A stretch of DNA of 64,000 nt from Peronospora farinosa (GCA_947646735.1 CANTFK010000001.1:62001-126000), one strand, 5' to 3'; shown: positions 1 to 9,553, numbered from the stretch's first letter. Notes: generated by a model from the letters alone, not told the origin. A program made the numbers and translations.

Positions 1-1
1 A

Positions 2-922
2 GAGGCATAACAGGCCTGCCTCTCTAGATAACTGGTGCAAACGATAGCATGCACCGGAAGTACTTCGTTTCTCAAACTTATTGCGGCTAGCATAAAGTCT
101 TTGAAACCAAGCCTCTTTCCTAACGTTTAAAACGTTGGTGATAAACGCGTTCCAAGATTGGAGGAACGCGTCGGCCTCACGCTTCTTGTGTGGGCCATAC
201 CATCGATGTTCAAGGAACACATCGATGTAATAGTCGTTCTCAGTGCGAAAGTTCTTCGCACTGGCGTCAAGGCCATGAAGCTTTGACGCATCAAACAACG
301 GTATGGGGAAGCGTTCGCTGGTCTTTCCAGACCAACGATCAAGCAGATGCTTAGGTAGCATCCATGGTTTGCGATCAGGAGCAAGACGCAATACGTTGCG
401 GTCTAAAGCCTCCTGCGTGGTGTCAACAGAAGTACCGACACCACGAGCATTAGTGTCAACAGAAGTACCGACACTATGATTATTGATGTCAGTAGAAGCA
501 CTGACATCACCCTTACGGTCCCCACCCGAGTCACTATCCTTCGACTCGTTTGGCGAGTTGTCTGATTCATCAGACGACCCGAACATTTCACGGTACATTG
601 ATTCACTCAATGTACCACGATCCCTCTTCGTAGCATTAGACGACGAGGTATCACCCCGGGGAGAGCCCGGGAGTGGAGTAGGTGACTTTGAGCCGGATGC
701 GTCATCCGACTCACCAGAGTAGTCAACGACTAACTCTGGGTCAACATCTTCACGCGGCGAAGCGCTACGTGAACCTGCAACAGGCGTTGCAGGCTGATGT
801 TGACTTCCAGCAGACACTAATGTGTCTGCTGGCTGAGGCTGTGAAGCCTCAGTAGCGGCTGCACACAGGCGTGCAGCCGAGCTCTCGGCTGCCTTAGCAG
901 CGATGCGCATTGACTTTGTCAT
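2..922 (-). CDS. antisense ORF (aORF) of element A, open to the window edge
   Basis: Reading the minus strand codon by codon from the ATG at 922-920, there is no stop for 307 codons to the window edge, so the 3' end is missing. The N-terminal half is Ser/Asp/Pro/Thr-rich and acidic, with repeated GTSVDT-type phrases. The C-terminal half is ordered-looking, with many Trp/Tyr/Phe/Arg residues (around codons 190-300: KPWMLPKHL, RFPIPLFDA, FLEHRWYG). It starts 94 bp from the 3' LTR. The aORF of element B starts at the matching place (106 bp), and both share DP-x-L-[VI]-VDY near the start and a later FPIP followed by an acidic/aromatic segment. No known family is recognised. A chance frame of this length with ordered amino-acid use is unlikely. 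Confidence 0.65.
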   Translation of the reverse strand, partial: MTKSMRIAAKAAESSAARLCAAATEASQPQPADTLVSAGSQHQPATPVAGSRSASPREDVDPELVVDYSGESDDASGSKSPTPLPGSPRGDTSSSNATKRDRGTLSESMYREMFGSSDESDNSPNESKDSDSGGDRKGDVSASTDINNHSVGTSVDTNARGVGTSVDTTQEALDRNVLRLAPDRKPWMLPKHLLDRWSGKTSERFPIPLFDASKLHGLDASAKNFRTENDYYIDVFLEHRWYGPHKKREADAFLQSWNAFITNVLNVRKEAWFQRLYASRNKFEKRSTSGACYRLHQLSREAGLLCL

Positions 923-1016
923 AGCGTAATTGTTGAATGAAAGGAAATTCAACAAGTTCTCCTTTCCCATAGTCACTAAACAGTCACTAATGTGACTGTT
1001 GGTTAAGGGGGGGTGA

Positions 1017-1473
1017 TGTAACGGGGCGAGCCCGTTACATAATATTGACACTTATATGAAGTGTCAATAAAATATTATTATAACTAATAATATTTGACAA
1101 TATTACCTTCTCTTATAATATTGTTCCTAGATCTCCTTGAAGTTGGAGATGCCCTCTCATTGGTTGATATGGGCCATCATATCAACCAACGCGCTGACCA
1201 ATGACCGATGGACGCGCGCAATGAGTGGAGGGCAAGTTGTCGACATACATAGTTGTAGTTTAATATAGTTAACATAGGTTATAACAGATTAGTTTTATTA
1301 AGATAGTTAACTATATTAAGTACAGTTTTCTTTTCTTCTACTTCTAAGCGTTTGTTTAGTTGATAAGCTTCCTCTGCTCACGTGTACGTGAGGTTTTGAG
1401 GCACCTGCTTTCACTGTAATCAGTGAAAGTAGACTATACTGTAATCAGTATCGTCGGAGGGTGCTCCGTTACA
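1017..1473 (+). repeat. 3' LTR of element A
   Basis: 457 bp beginning TGTAACGGGG and ending CCGTTACA (TG...CA). It is full of short perfect inverted repeats: the first 23 bases fold on themselves (TGTAACGGG with CCCGTTACA at 1031-1039), and others lie near 1045, 1075, 1160 and 1410. The left edge is fixed by the polypurine tract; the right edge is inferred from the CA end and the start of a reversed LTR directly after it. Confidence 0.6.
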
Positions 1474-1834
1474 TTTAGTAAATTTTAGACTGAGCTATAT
1501 TTAATGAATTATAATTAAATATAAACTTAAAACTACTATTTGGCAATATATGTATATAGATCGGATACGCGACTCTATAGAAGTTTATCCTGTCGCCTGA
1601 GCTTAAATCGAGATTTAAACTTTCGACTGACGTCCTTCTGAGACGTCGCGATGCCTAGCTTCAACTAGCGTCATCCCTTCCCATGTGAATTCATCAATGG
1701 ACATCACATTCACGAGGGTGGACCACATTTGTGTATCGCACCCAAGTGACAAGTAAAAAGTAATCATGATACTTTTATACCAAACATTAAGAATATTACT
1801 TAATGTTTACGTGTAACTAGATGCCCTGTTACAC
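1474..1834 (-). repeat. reversed, diverged LTR fragment
   Basis: Read on the minus strand from 1834 this begins TGTAACAGGGC and then follows the same order of motifs as the LTR of element B: a TGTAAC hairpin, a CACCC/GTG block, GGGATGACG, a GACGTC pair, and an AT-rich palindrome containing TTTAAA. It therefore looks like an old LTR copy in the opposite orientation, directly next to the LTR of element A. The right end (about 1474) is approximate. Confidence 0.4.
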
Positions 1835-2033
1835 AATTGCATAATGAAAGAAATGTCTAAACATGGCTACAATTGCATACTCCAAAAACCTCCCATTAAT
1901 CAATTTCAGGCTAAAGTTCATGAATGTTGTATCTACAAATCTGTGTTGGCAACCTGCACGCAAGGAGGGAGACCAGATATTCCGTACTAACGTTTTCAGT
2001 CAGACAATACAATAGAAATTTGACAAGTCTTAG

Positions 2034-2635
2034 TGTAACGGGCTCAACGTTACACGTACCCGTTAAGTATGCGATACTTAACGGGCAGGTCTTAAAAGGT
2101 ACGTAAGTACTTAAGACCTGTCGCTCGGGTGAGACACACCATGTGTCACACCCTTGCGTATGTGATATACACTAGGTGTATTCACATTGATGGGGATGAC
2201 GCCCAGCTGGGACTAGGCGTCATCAAATGACGTCAGTCAGTTACGTCATTGAGCGAGCTTAAATATATTTAAGCTCGCACGTTGGGATGCGCATTTATAG
2301 AGATGGCACCCATCATTACATATTAACCAATCAGTAGTTAAACATATATTTAGTTATAATTAATTAAATATATCTCAGTCTTGAATTTCCTTAAACAGAA
2401 ACACCACGCACGAGAAGTTGAAAGACTTCTGCGTGACGTCGGTGTTGTAAGTGTTAAGAAGTTCATTGCACTCTCGCTTAAGCGAAAGGCAACTGGTGGT
2501 ACGACTGCCTTAAGCAGTCGACCAACCTCCCAACCACCCTCGCACGCGAAGGTAAGACGGTATAACCGCTTCCTCGCTTGTGCATAAGGTGTGTGCTCGT
2601 AGTACGAGGCAACTTCATAGAAGTGCCCGTCTACA
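2034..2635 (+). repeat. 5' LTR of element B
   Basis: 602 bp, TGTAACG...CTACA. It contains a chain of perfect palindromes: CCCGTTAAGTAT/ATACTTAACGGG with a 3-base loop, CAGGTCTTAA/TTAAGACCTG, and a 26-bp perfect palindrome centred on AAATATATTT near 2265. Compared with the 3' LTR by eye there are three substitutions and three one-base indels, all in the last 220 bp. Confidence 0.92.
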
Positions 2636-2637
2636 CT

Positions 2638-2655
2638 TGGTAGCACTAGTAGTCC
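2638..2655 (+). other. primer-binding-like site of element B
   Basis: TGGTAGCACTAGTAG starts two bases after the CA end of the 5' LTR. Primer-binding sites start TGG because tRNA ends in CCA; the matching tRNA cannot be named here. Confidence 0.4.
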
Positions 2656-2694
2656 TTCCCACGACCCGTCTCTCTGAGCGTGCGTGTGGTTGAC

Positions 2695-3776
2695 ATGTTC
2701 CTTAACATATACTGGAGTGGCTTCCCTCACCTCTCCCAACATCATAGGGAGTTGGCAGAGCATATGGCGCAGGGACTTGGTGAACAAGCCCTGGGCAACC
2801 TCTTGCATTGTCCTCCTGAGCAACATGTTGCTCAGTTGGAGCAATTTGAGTCGTTTGTGCTCGGACAGCGTAGAAACGCGTCCGAGGTAAACAGCCAATC
2901 CACCGCTGAGTCCATCACTAAGACTCAGGATGAGCTTAGGCTTGAGCAGGCACGTAATGAGGCGCTCAACAGGACTGTTGAGACGCTCTCTGCCCGGCCT
3001 GCTCAACCGAGGCCCATTCGGATGGACCCTCCGAAGTTCGATGGAACTAGCCCTCACACAATTGTTCACTGGCTATTAGCAGTTGAGCAATGTGGAGTGG
3101 CGCAGCTCATCGAAGACGACACCAGAATGGTGTCGTATGCCATGTCCAACTTGCGTGGCAAAGCGTCAGAGTGGGCATACTCTGCGCTGATGGCAAATGC
3201 TGATGCATTTCCATCATGGGCGATCTTTAAGTCATAGATTCGCGCCATGTATCAGCCGCCTAACAACGAAGTGTTGCTTATGGCGCGCTTCTTTGGAGCA
3301 CGACAGGCGAAACGCTCTCTGCAAGAATTTGTGCAGGAGATGCGTTCGCTGTCGGCGTCCATTAATGGGGAACCGATACCAGAGCGTATCAAGGTAGCCA
3401 CGTTCATGAATGGACTTAGGCATGGCCATCGCGTCAGGCCCTTTTCAGAAAGGTGCCAGCAACGATGGAAGAGGCAATTGACATTACCTTAGTTGAGGAG
3501 CAATCCTACAACAGCGCCTCGGCGACAGCCTATTACAGGCCGTCGTCCGAGAGGTCTGATGCCACTCCTATGGAGTTAGGCAATGCAGATGTGATCTGCT
3601 ACAAGTGCGGCAAGCGAGGCCATATGATGGCTCGCTGCTACGCCAAGGTAGCTGCTGGTGCTAAGGCAGCCAGCAAAAGGTCTCCCAACCCGAAGGGAGG
3701 CGCGAAAAACCAGCGTGCACAACGCACGGGTTCAGCACCTGCCCAAGATGGGTCGGGAAATGCGGGAGCGCAGTAG
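2695..3776 (+). pseudogene. gag of element B, broken
   Basis: First in-frame ATG at 2695. The frame runs to TAG at 3235 (context FKS-stop-IRAMY, where related Gags would have Gln, so a CAG-to-TAG change is likely). It continues in the same frame to about 3440 and then shifts to another frame up to 3776. A CX2CX4HX4C zinc knuckle (CYKCGKRGHMMARC) lies at 3597-3638, the nucleocapsid RNA-binding motif. The mid part has the usual capsid features: a helical region after a coiled coil, then the MEEAI segment. The protein would package element RNA, but this copy has one stop and one frameshift. Confidence 0.8.
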
Positions 3777-3826
3777 GGGCGGGATGCCCTACTGTCGCGG
3801 ACTCTGAAGCTATCCCTAAGTTCAGA

Positions 3827-4240
3827 GTGATCGAACAAATGGGTAGCATAGTCCCTGAGGTTCCGAAAAGTCGGACCTCAACCCTTTTGGTCTATAGCGC
3901 TCGAGTACGAGGCTATGACCAAGTGATGACCCTTCTCGTGGATTCGGGTGCATCACAAAACTTTGTGAAACTCGCGGCTCTGAAAAGAAGACCGGCGAGT
4001 TATGAGTCGCTTTGCCAGGATGGCAAGCGAGAAGAGGCGATCGTTCGTTTAGCGAACGGCGCGCTCGTTAAATCGGAGGGAGTTCAAGTTGAACTCGCCT
4101 TCAGTTTCAGTGACTTCTCTTGTAAAGATAAGTTCACAGTGCTAGGTATGGAGAGTCCGTATGACCTCATCCTAGGTAGCCTTGGTTGGCTAAACACCAA
4201 CCATGGATAGACTGGCGTACATGCACAGTCGCTAATCTAT
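3827..4240 (+). pseudogene. retroviral-type aspartic protease domain of element B
   Basis: The active-site motif LVDSGASQNF starts with Asp at 3941; a second conserved stretch YDLILGSLGWL lies near 4160-4190, followed by HQPWIDW in a different frame, so a frameshift sits near 4195. This enzyme cleaves the Gag-Pol polyprotein. From 4239 to about 5000 comes a Ser/Thr/Glu-rich linker with repeated SQ-containing phrases, also broken between two frames (4239-4631 and 4625-5002). Confidence 0.75.
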
Positions 4241-4998
4241 GCAGGACACCGGAAAAAATGTGCTCTTGCGAAATTTTTATGCGATTGATTCTGTGTCCAA
4301 TACAGACGAGGGTGCGATGACGGTATGTCAATCGTCACCAGGTACTACCCAGCTCGAAAGGAGTGGTGTAGTTGGAAGTGCCTTGGCAGAAAGCCAGGTG
4401 ACACATATTCCTACCCAGCTCGAAGAGACTGGTGTAGTGAATGAGACGATGACAGATAGTCATGCGTCCAATAGTCCTGCACAGAGCCGAGAGCCTGTGG
4501 CAGTTGATGGTGGGCTGACAGGAAGTCAAGCGCCACAAGAACCGGCACAGAGCCAAGAGCCTGGTGCGGTTAGAAGGAGTGCGTTAGCTGAAGAGCAACG
4601 ACACCTTCTTCCAGGTCAAAGGTCGTGGTGACTAGAAGAACGAGCACCAGACGTATTAAGACGATCAAGGGCACGTCGAAACGAGTGACCCTTGGATCAA
4701 TCTCGGTCCAAGAGGACGGACCTACGAACGAGTTGTTTGAGGCCGTCGAAGACAAAATGCCGGAGGCATCCTCAGTTGAGGTGCTCCAACTTGTCTTGGC
4801 ATCTGCCGAGGAGATAGTAAATCTCTCGGAGATGACGTGGGATCTGTTCCTGTCCGAATTAAAGGAAGGAAAGATCCACGAGATAGTCGCACCAGATCCA
4901 GAAGAGAACGTGGTGGACTGTTGCTCTTCATCCACAATGGATGAGAGCGTCTTGGAGACCGAAAAAAGAAACGGTTCGCTGCTCAAGGCTGGGATGCC

Positions 4999-7900
4999 TT
5001 GAAGGACAGCCCGTTCTATGATGTTCTGTGGAAACACCGTGATGTGTTTCCAGCAGAAGTGCCGAGCCGCCTACCGGCCGATAGGGGCATCAGGCACGAA
5101 ATTGACCTGGAGCCTGTCACCAAGTATTATGTGACCAGGCAATGGCCGTTGCCGAAGGAACAAGTCGATTACATCGATGAGTTCTTCGACAAGCGAGCTA
5201 AGGCGGGACATGTACGTGAGAGCAAGTCGCCTCACTGCAGCCCGGCCTTCTGTGTGCGTAAAGCAACAGGTGTATGGCGCGTGGTTCATGCTTATAATAA
5301 GCTAAACACGGCCACCATTCCGGCTCAAACGCCGATCCCGCGGAAAGATGTTTTGTTGAATTCCATGGGAAAGTCAACTATCTTTTTCGAGTTGGATCTG
5401 AAGGATGGCTACTATCAAGTTCTCATGAAAGATACTGATGTAGCCAAAACGGCAGTAAGCACCCCAAGCGGTAGTGGCTTGTGATGCCACAAGTGTTGAA
5501 AAATGCTCCGGCAACATTCAACCGAGTGGTGGCTCACGTGATGCGTCAGCACCCGTGCCTACGCGCCCCATTACTTTGACGATGTATTCGTGCATAGTAG
5601 GGCGGAGGACGGCCTGAGCGCTATAGAGTCGCACAAGCGTCATTTAGACGCTGTGTTGCAGACTTGGGTGACGCCCAATTATACGTGAACTTGCAAAAGT
5701 GCGTAATAGGGGTCCCCGAAATACCTGTACTGGGCTGCATCGTAGGTGCACATGGTGTAGGAGAAGACCCAGAAAAGGTAAAGGCTATCAAGAAATAGCC
5801 AGTCCCACGACACGTGAAGGATCTGCGCCAATTCCTTGGGCTCGCTAATTACTTGCATAAGTACAGCAAGAATTATGCGGAGCAGACCAAGCCATAGTCT
5901 GACCTTTTAAAAAAGGATACAGAATGGACTTGGTCAAAGGAACAATAAGATGCGTTCACTTCAGTGAAGCAATCTCTTGTAGAGGCACCGGTCTTGGCAT
6001 TGCCAGACGCGGATAAGCCCTTAAGCGTCGTCTGTGATGCAAGCAATGTTGCAATCGGCAGCGCGCTCATGCAGAAGGATGACAACGGCGTTGACCGTGT
6101 CATTTCTTATCAGTCTCGGCTTTTAAAAGCTGCAGAGCTGAATTACCCTGTGCATGACAAGGAGCTACTTTCAATTAAGTATGCCCTTGTAAAGTTTTGG
6201 GTGCACCTCTTGGGCACCGAACCTTTTGTGGTTTATACGGATCACGCATCACTGCGGGCCGCTATAAATTTACCGCACCTTTCGCCGAGAATGGCGAGAT
6301 GGCTAACATTCTTCTCTGAATTTAATTTCAAAGTTGGATATAAGCCGGGTAAGTCATATGTCTTGGCTGACGCGTTATCGCGCAGACCAGACTTCGAGGC
6401 AAGACACCAAGATAGTGTGTCTCGTGCGAAAGAACAAGTTGAGTCGTCAACATTGGCAGCCATGAAGGCCTACCATGTGAAGAGCTCAATGGCCTCCGAT
6501 ATAAAGGGTTGTTACAGTCAGGACGAACATTGTCGCCTGCTGTTGGATCATTTTTGTGGACGAAAGGTTACCCTTCCGTCGCACCTCAAAGCGAAACTAA
6601 ATCGCTTTAGTTACAGTGATGGCATGTTATGGCATCAACTGTCACCCTGTGATCCCTTGAGAATCTATGTCCCTCATGACACAGATCTCAAGCTGATGAT
6701 ACTTCACGAGTGCCATGATGCGCCATCTAGTGGGCATCTGGGCCGTGAAAAGACATTCTTACGAGTGTCAGAGGAATTTTGGTGGCCCCACCTATATCGG
6801 TGGGTGGCCAACTATATTCGCTCTTGTGAAGAGTGTCAGCGCATAAAGCCTGCACCTTCAAACAGTGCGCCACTGAAGCCACTGCCGATTCCAACTGAAT
6901 GTTGGAAGTCGGTCAGTTTGGACTTCATGTTTGGCTTACCGCCTGATCATAAAGGCAGGACGGGGCTCGTCGTCTTTGTAGACAGACCGAGCAAGATGGT
7001 GCATTTGGCACCATGTAGCACCAAGATCTCAGGAAAAGAGGCTGCCCTCTTGTTCCTGGATCACGTGTATCGACTACGCGGGATGCCCGAGTCCATAGTA
7101 TCGGACCGGGATCCGCGTTTTACGTCGGGTTTTTGGCGACATGTATTCGAGCTGCTGGGTAGCAAGCTCCACATGTCAACCGCTGATCATCCCCAGACCG
7201 ATGGCCAAACAGAACGGGCCAATCGAGTCGTGGCGGATGTGTTGCGTACAATAGCGACTCCCAAAGAATGGAGCAAGCAATTGCCATTCGTGGAGTTCGC
7301 TATTAATAACAGTGTTCACGCCAGTACGGGTGAAACACCGTTTTACATTAACGGACTGCGTCATCCTCGAACGCCAGTCTCGTTTGTACGCAGCCCGAGT
7401 CTTAGTGGGGGAGGGCCCCTCACTTCGCTCGGTGCGAATGCCAAAGAGGGCCAAGGTTTCCCTAAAGACACTGCTAATTTAGCAGTGGTCACGACACCTA
7501 TAGGTGTCACAAAGGAGGCACGGCAAGAAATGCCCGTGCTCCTTGATGATGACACTATAGTGTTGTCAACAACGTCGACCCATGAACGACCTCTTGGAGG
7601 CGTCATAGGCGAGCTGGATTCTAAAAGCGTGAGCGAAGCTCAGCGCTTTGTGGATGAGCGATTAGCCATCACACTTAAAGTCCGTGACGCGATGGCAAGC
7701 GCACAGGACAAGCAAAAACAATATGCAGACCAGCATGGTCGCAAAAACAATGAACACTTTAGTGTGGGAGACAAAGTGCTATTAAGTACTGCTACCCTAC
7801 CTAAACATGCAATTTCTGTACTACCTGGTGGTACTTCTAAGCTATTGCCCTGATTCATTGGGCCATTTACGGTGGTCGAGGAGGTTGAAGACCTAAACTA

Positions 7901-8579
7901 TAGGCTCACTCTCCCACCGTATATGAAGACGCACCCCGTATTTTACGTGGGTCGTCTGAAACGGAATGTTGATCCAGAAGAGATCACATATCCGCATCGG
8001 TCTAACGAGACCGATGGTGACGTCGACTGTGAGTCGAGCGTCGCGACCGATCAGGCGACGAGGAAGCCGAGAGGCTCCCCGTATATGAACGAGGCGATAG
8101 AGGACTCGGTGATCGAGGAGGACTCCGCGCTTGACGCGGTTCTCTCATCACCAGTCGCTATAAGATGTCCAACCGGGTCTTCAGGCGGTCATACCCCTGA
8201 CGGTCCCTCGTCCTCACATCGCGCAGATCCAAAGTCAGTCGCGAGACTTGACTCTCGAGATCTGTCACCTGTCTCTTCAGCGCAGCAGACTCAGCCTGCG
8301 ACTGAACAGCAGCAGGGTAGGCAGCCGCGATTAGGTGGGCGTAATCGCCGTTCCTATCGGGCGCCACCTGTGTTGGTGGACACGGAAGGGAATACGCGCT
8401 TCCTTGTTGGAAGGCTGTTGGCCCACCGGTTTGTGAAGCGAAAGCTTCAAATCCTTGTCCAGTGGAAGGGTTACCCAACGAGCTTTGACTCGTGGGAGCC
8501 TGTGGACGCTTTGCGCGTTGACGTGCCTGGGCTGGTGACTGCTTATGTGAAGCAGCACCAGCTGTCTTCTTTCTGCTAG
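4999..8579 (+). pseudogene. reverse transcriptase - RNase H - integrase - chromodomain of element B, broken
   Basis: RT: FELDLKDGYYQ near 5386-5424 and the catalytic YFDD at 5572-5583, but in different frames. RNase H (about 5985-6400) keeps CDAS, DKELL, TDH and ADALSR. Integrase keeps the HHCC finger (about 6700-6835) and the D-D-E triad (Asp 6921, Asp 7104, Glu 7212). An in-frame TGA at 7851 (KLLP-stop-FIGPF, Arg expected) separates the integrase C-terminal part. A chromodomain (VQWKGYPTSFDSWEP) lies at about 8400-8535; such domains direct insertion to marked chromatin. In-frame stops at 5796 (Trp expected), 5895 and 5946 (Gln expected) and at least two frameshifts in RT make it inactive. 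RNase H and the integrase core are still one open frame, 5964-7853. Confidence 0.88.
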
Positions 8580-9447
8580 GTCCGGAAGGACTAGCAGAAG
8601 AAGCGTGGCGAGAATTAATTGGGGGTCGCTTACCGCCCATAATTTCATGCGCACGCTTCATGGCGAAGCTAATTCGCTGCGACCGCTGTTTCGTTGCATC
8701 TTCATGCAAGGTAACACGGCGCCGAAGTTCAGCTTCATAGTCGTCGGCTGTTTCGTTAGAACGCAGCACGACTGGAATTGGGAAAGCACGACCAAGTGCT
8801 TTGCCCTGCTTTTTCCACAAGGGAAAGACGCTATAAAATCTATGAGCGTCTATAGTTGCACGCTGCAAAAGCGCTGCGCTAGACCCATCCAAGTTCATCC
8901 ACTCAGATGGAGGTGGCATTGGTGGCAAGCCACCACTCACGTAGCCGCCCTCACGACGGCGGGCTAGTGAGGCCGAAGGTGTACTTGGTGGAGCTTTAAG
9001 CTCACACTCACCTGAGTCTGACTCTCCATTATGGCTTGTCAAGACATCAGCCTGAGAAGTAACATCTGACTGAGTCGCGACTACTCCTTTCGAAGTAGCG
9101 TGCTCAGTCATAGTCGCTGCGCTCGTAGGCGCAGACGACGAGGCTTTACCTTCGTTTGTAGGAAGCATAGATGCTTCCTCAAGGACGGGTGCCTCAAATG
9201 ATGGGGACATATGTCCCATCAATGCACTATGCTCATCGCCACTTTGGGGTGATGGCAGTGGTGTAGTCTGATTGTAGTCTACAATGAGAGATGGATCTTC
9301 ATCCACATTATCGTGTGATGGAAGATCCACCCCAGTGACTGACGCACTTTGCGACGGCTGCGATAAATCGCGGCGCGTGCGCTTAGTGCTGGACTGCATG
9401 GGTGCCTTTGCAGGCGACCCATCAGCCTTACCACGTTTCGGTGGCAT
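8158..9447 (-). CDS. antisense ORF (aORF) of element B, intact, 429 aa
   Basis: ATG at 9447, stop at 8158, uninterrupted, in an element whose sense genes are riddled with stops. N-terminal 180 residues: basic start (MPPKRGKADG), then acidic Ser/Thr/Pro-rich. Residues about 185-275: ordered, aromatic and charged (SEWMNLDG, FYSVFPLWKK, FPIPVVLRS, DDYEAELRRR). Then a basic low-complexity stretch (RKK, KRPQ) and a C-terminal coiled coil (VTDLESQVSRLTLDL). Its last 140 codons overlap the chromodomain frame on the other strand (8158-8579). It begins 106 bp inside the 3' LTR, so transcription could start from the reverse strand of that LTR. No family recognised. Antisense ORFs between integrase and 3' LTR are known in some plant Ty3/gypsy lineages (Tat), but relatedness is not shown. 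Confidence 0.65.
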   Translation of the reverse strand: MPPKRGKADGSPAKAPMQSSTKRTRRDLSQPSQSASVTGVDLPSHDNVDEDPSLIVDYNQTTPLPSPQSGDEHSALMGHMSPSFEAPVLEEASMLPTNEGKASSSAPTSAATMTEHATSKGVVATQSDVTSQADVLTSHNGESDSGECELKAPPSTPSASLARRREGGYVSGGLPPMPPPSEWMNLDGSSAALLQRATIDAHRFYSVFPLWKKQGKALGRAFPIPVVLRSNETADDYEAELRRRVTLHEDATKQRSQRISFAMKRAHEIMGGKRPPINSRHASSASPSGPSRKKTAGAASHKQSPAQARQRAKRPQAPTSQSSLGNPSTGQGFEAFASQTGGPTAFQQGSAYSLPCPPTQVAPDRNGDYAHLIAAAYPAAVQSQAESAALKRQVTDLESQVSRLTLDLRDVRTRDRQGYDRLKTRLDIL

Positions 9448-9539
9448 GAGAATTGAGTAGACAAAGCGGCGCGTTATATTACGGCTCGCAAGTCACTCTG
9501 TCTCCTAGGCGATGTTTTACAAGATGTAAAAATCGTTTT

Positions 9540-9550
9540 AAAAGGGGGGA
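9540..9550 (+). other. polypurine tract of element B
   Basis: AAAAGGGGGGA directly before TGG and the 3' LTR; this primes plus-strand DNA synthesis. The equivalent in element A is at 1003-1013. Confidence 0.8.
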
Positions 9551-9553
9551 TGG

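Larger units (their letters stand above)
1..1473 (+). mobile_element. 3' end of LTR retroelement A (internal part plus 3' LTR), cut by the window edge
   Basis: A purine run at 1003-1013 is followed by TGA and then an LTR starting TGTAACGGGG at 1017. Element B has the same arrangement (G-run, TGG, TGTAACGGG), so A reads left to right and this is its 3' LTR. The internal part visible here holds no sense-strand coding; it is filled by a long minus-strand open frame (2-922). The 5' part lies outside the window, so neither target duplication nor superfamily can be proven. The shared LTR start and layout suggest Ty3/gypsy. Confidence 0.7.

Noticed and set aside
483..722. 79-codon plus-strand frame at the left end
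   Set aside because: It is the reverse of the acidic part of the longer minus-strand aORF; no domain.
1..1020. Idea that the hairpin-rich left end is a CRISPR-like array
   Set aside because: The arms differ from unit to unit and there are no constant repeats with equal spacers; the organism is a eukaryote.
2350..3069. 239-codon minus-strand frame over the 5' LTR and gag
   Set aside because: It lies opposite the real gag frame and half of it is LTR; composition follows gag codon shadows, with no counterpart in the other element.
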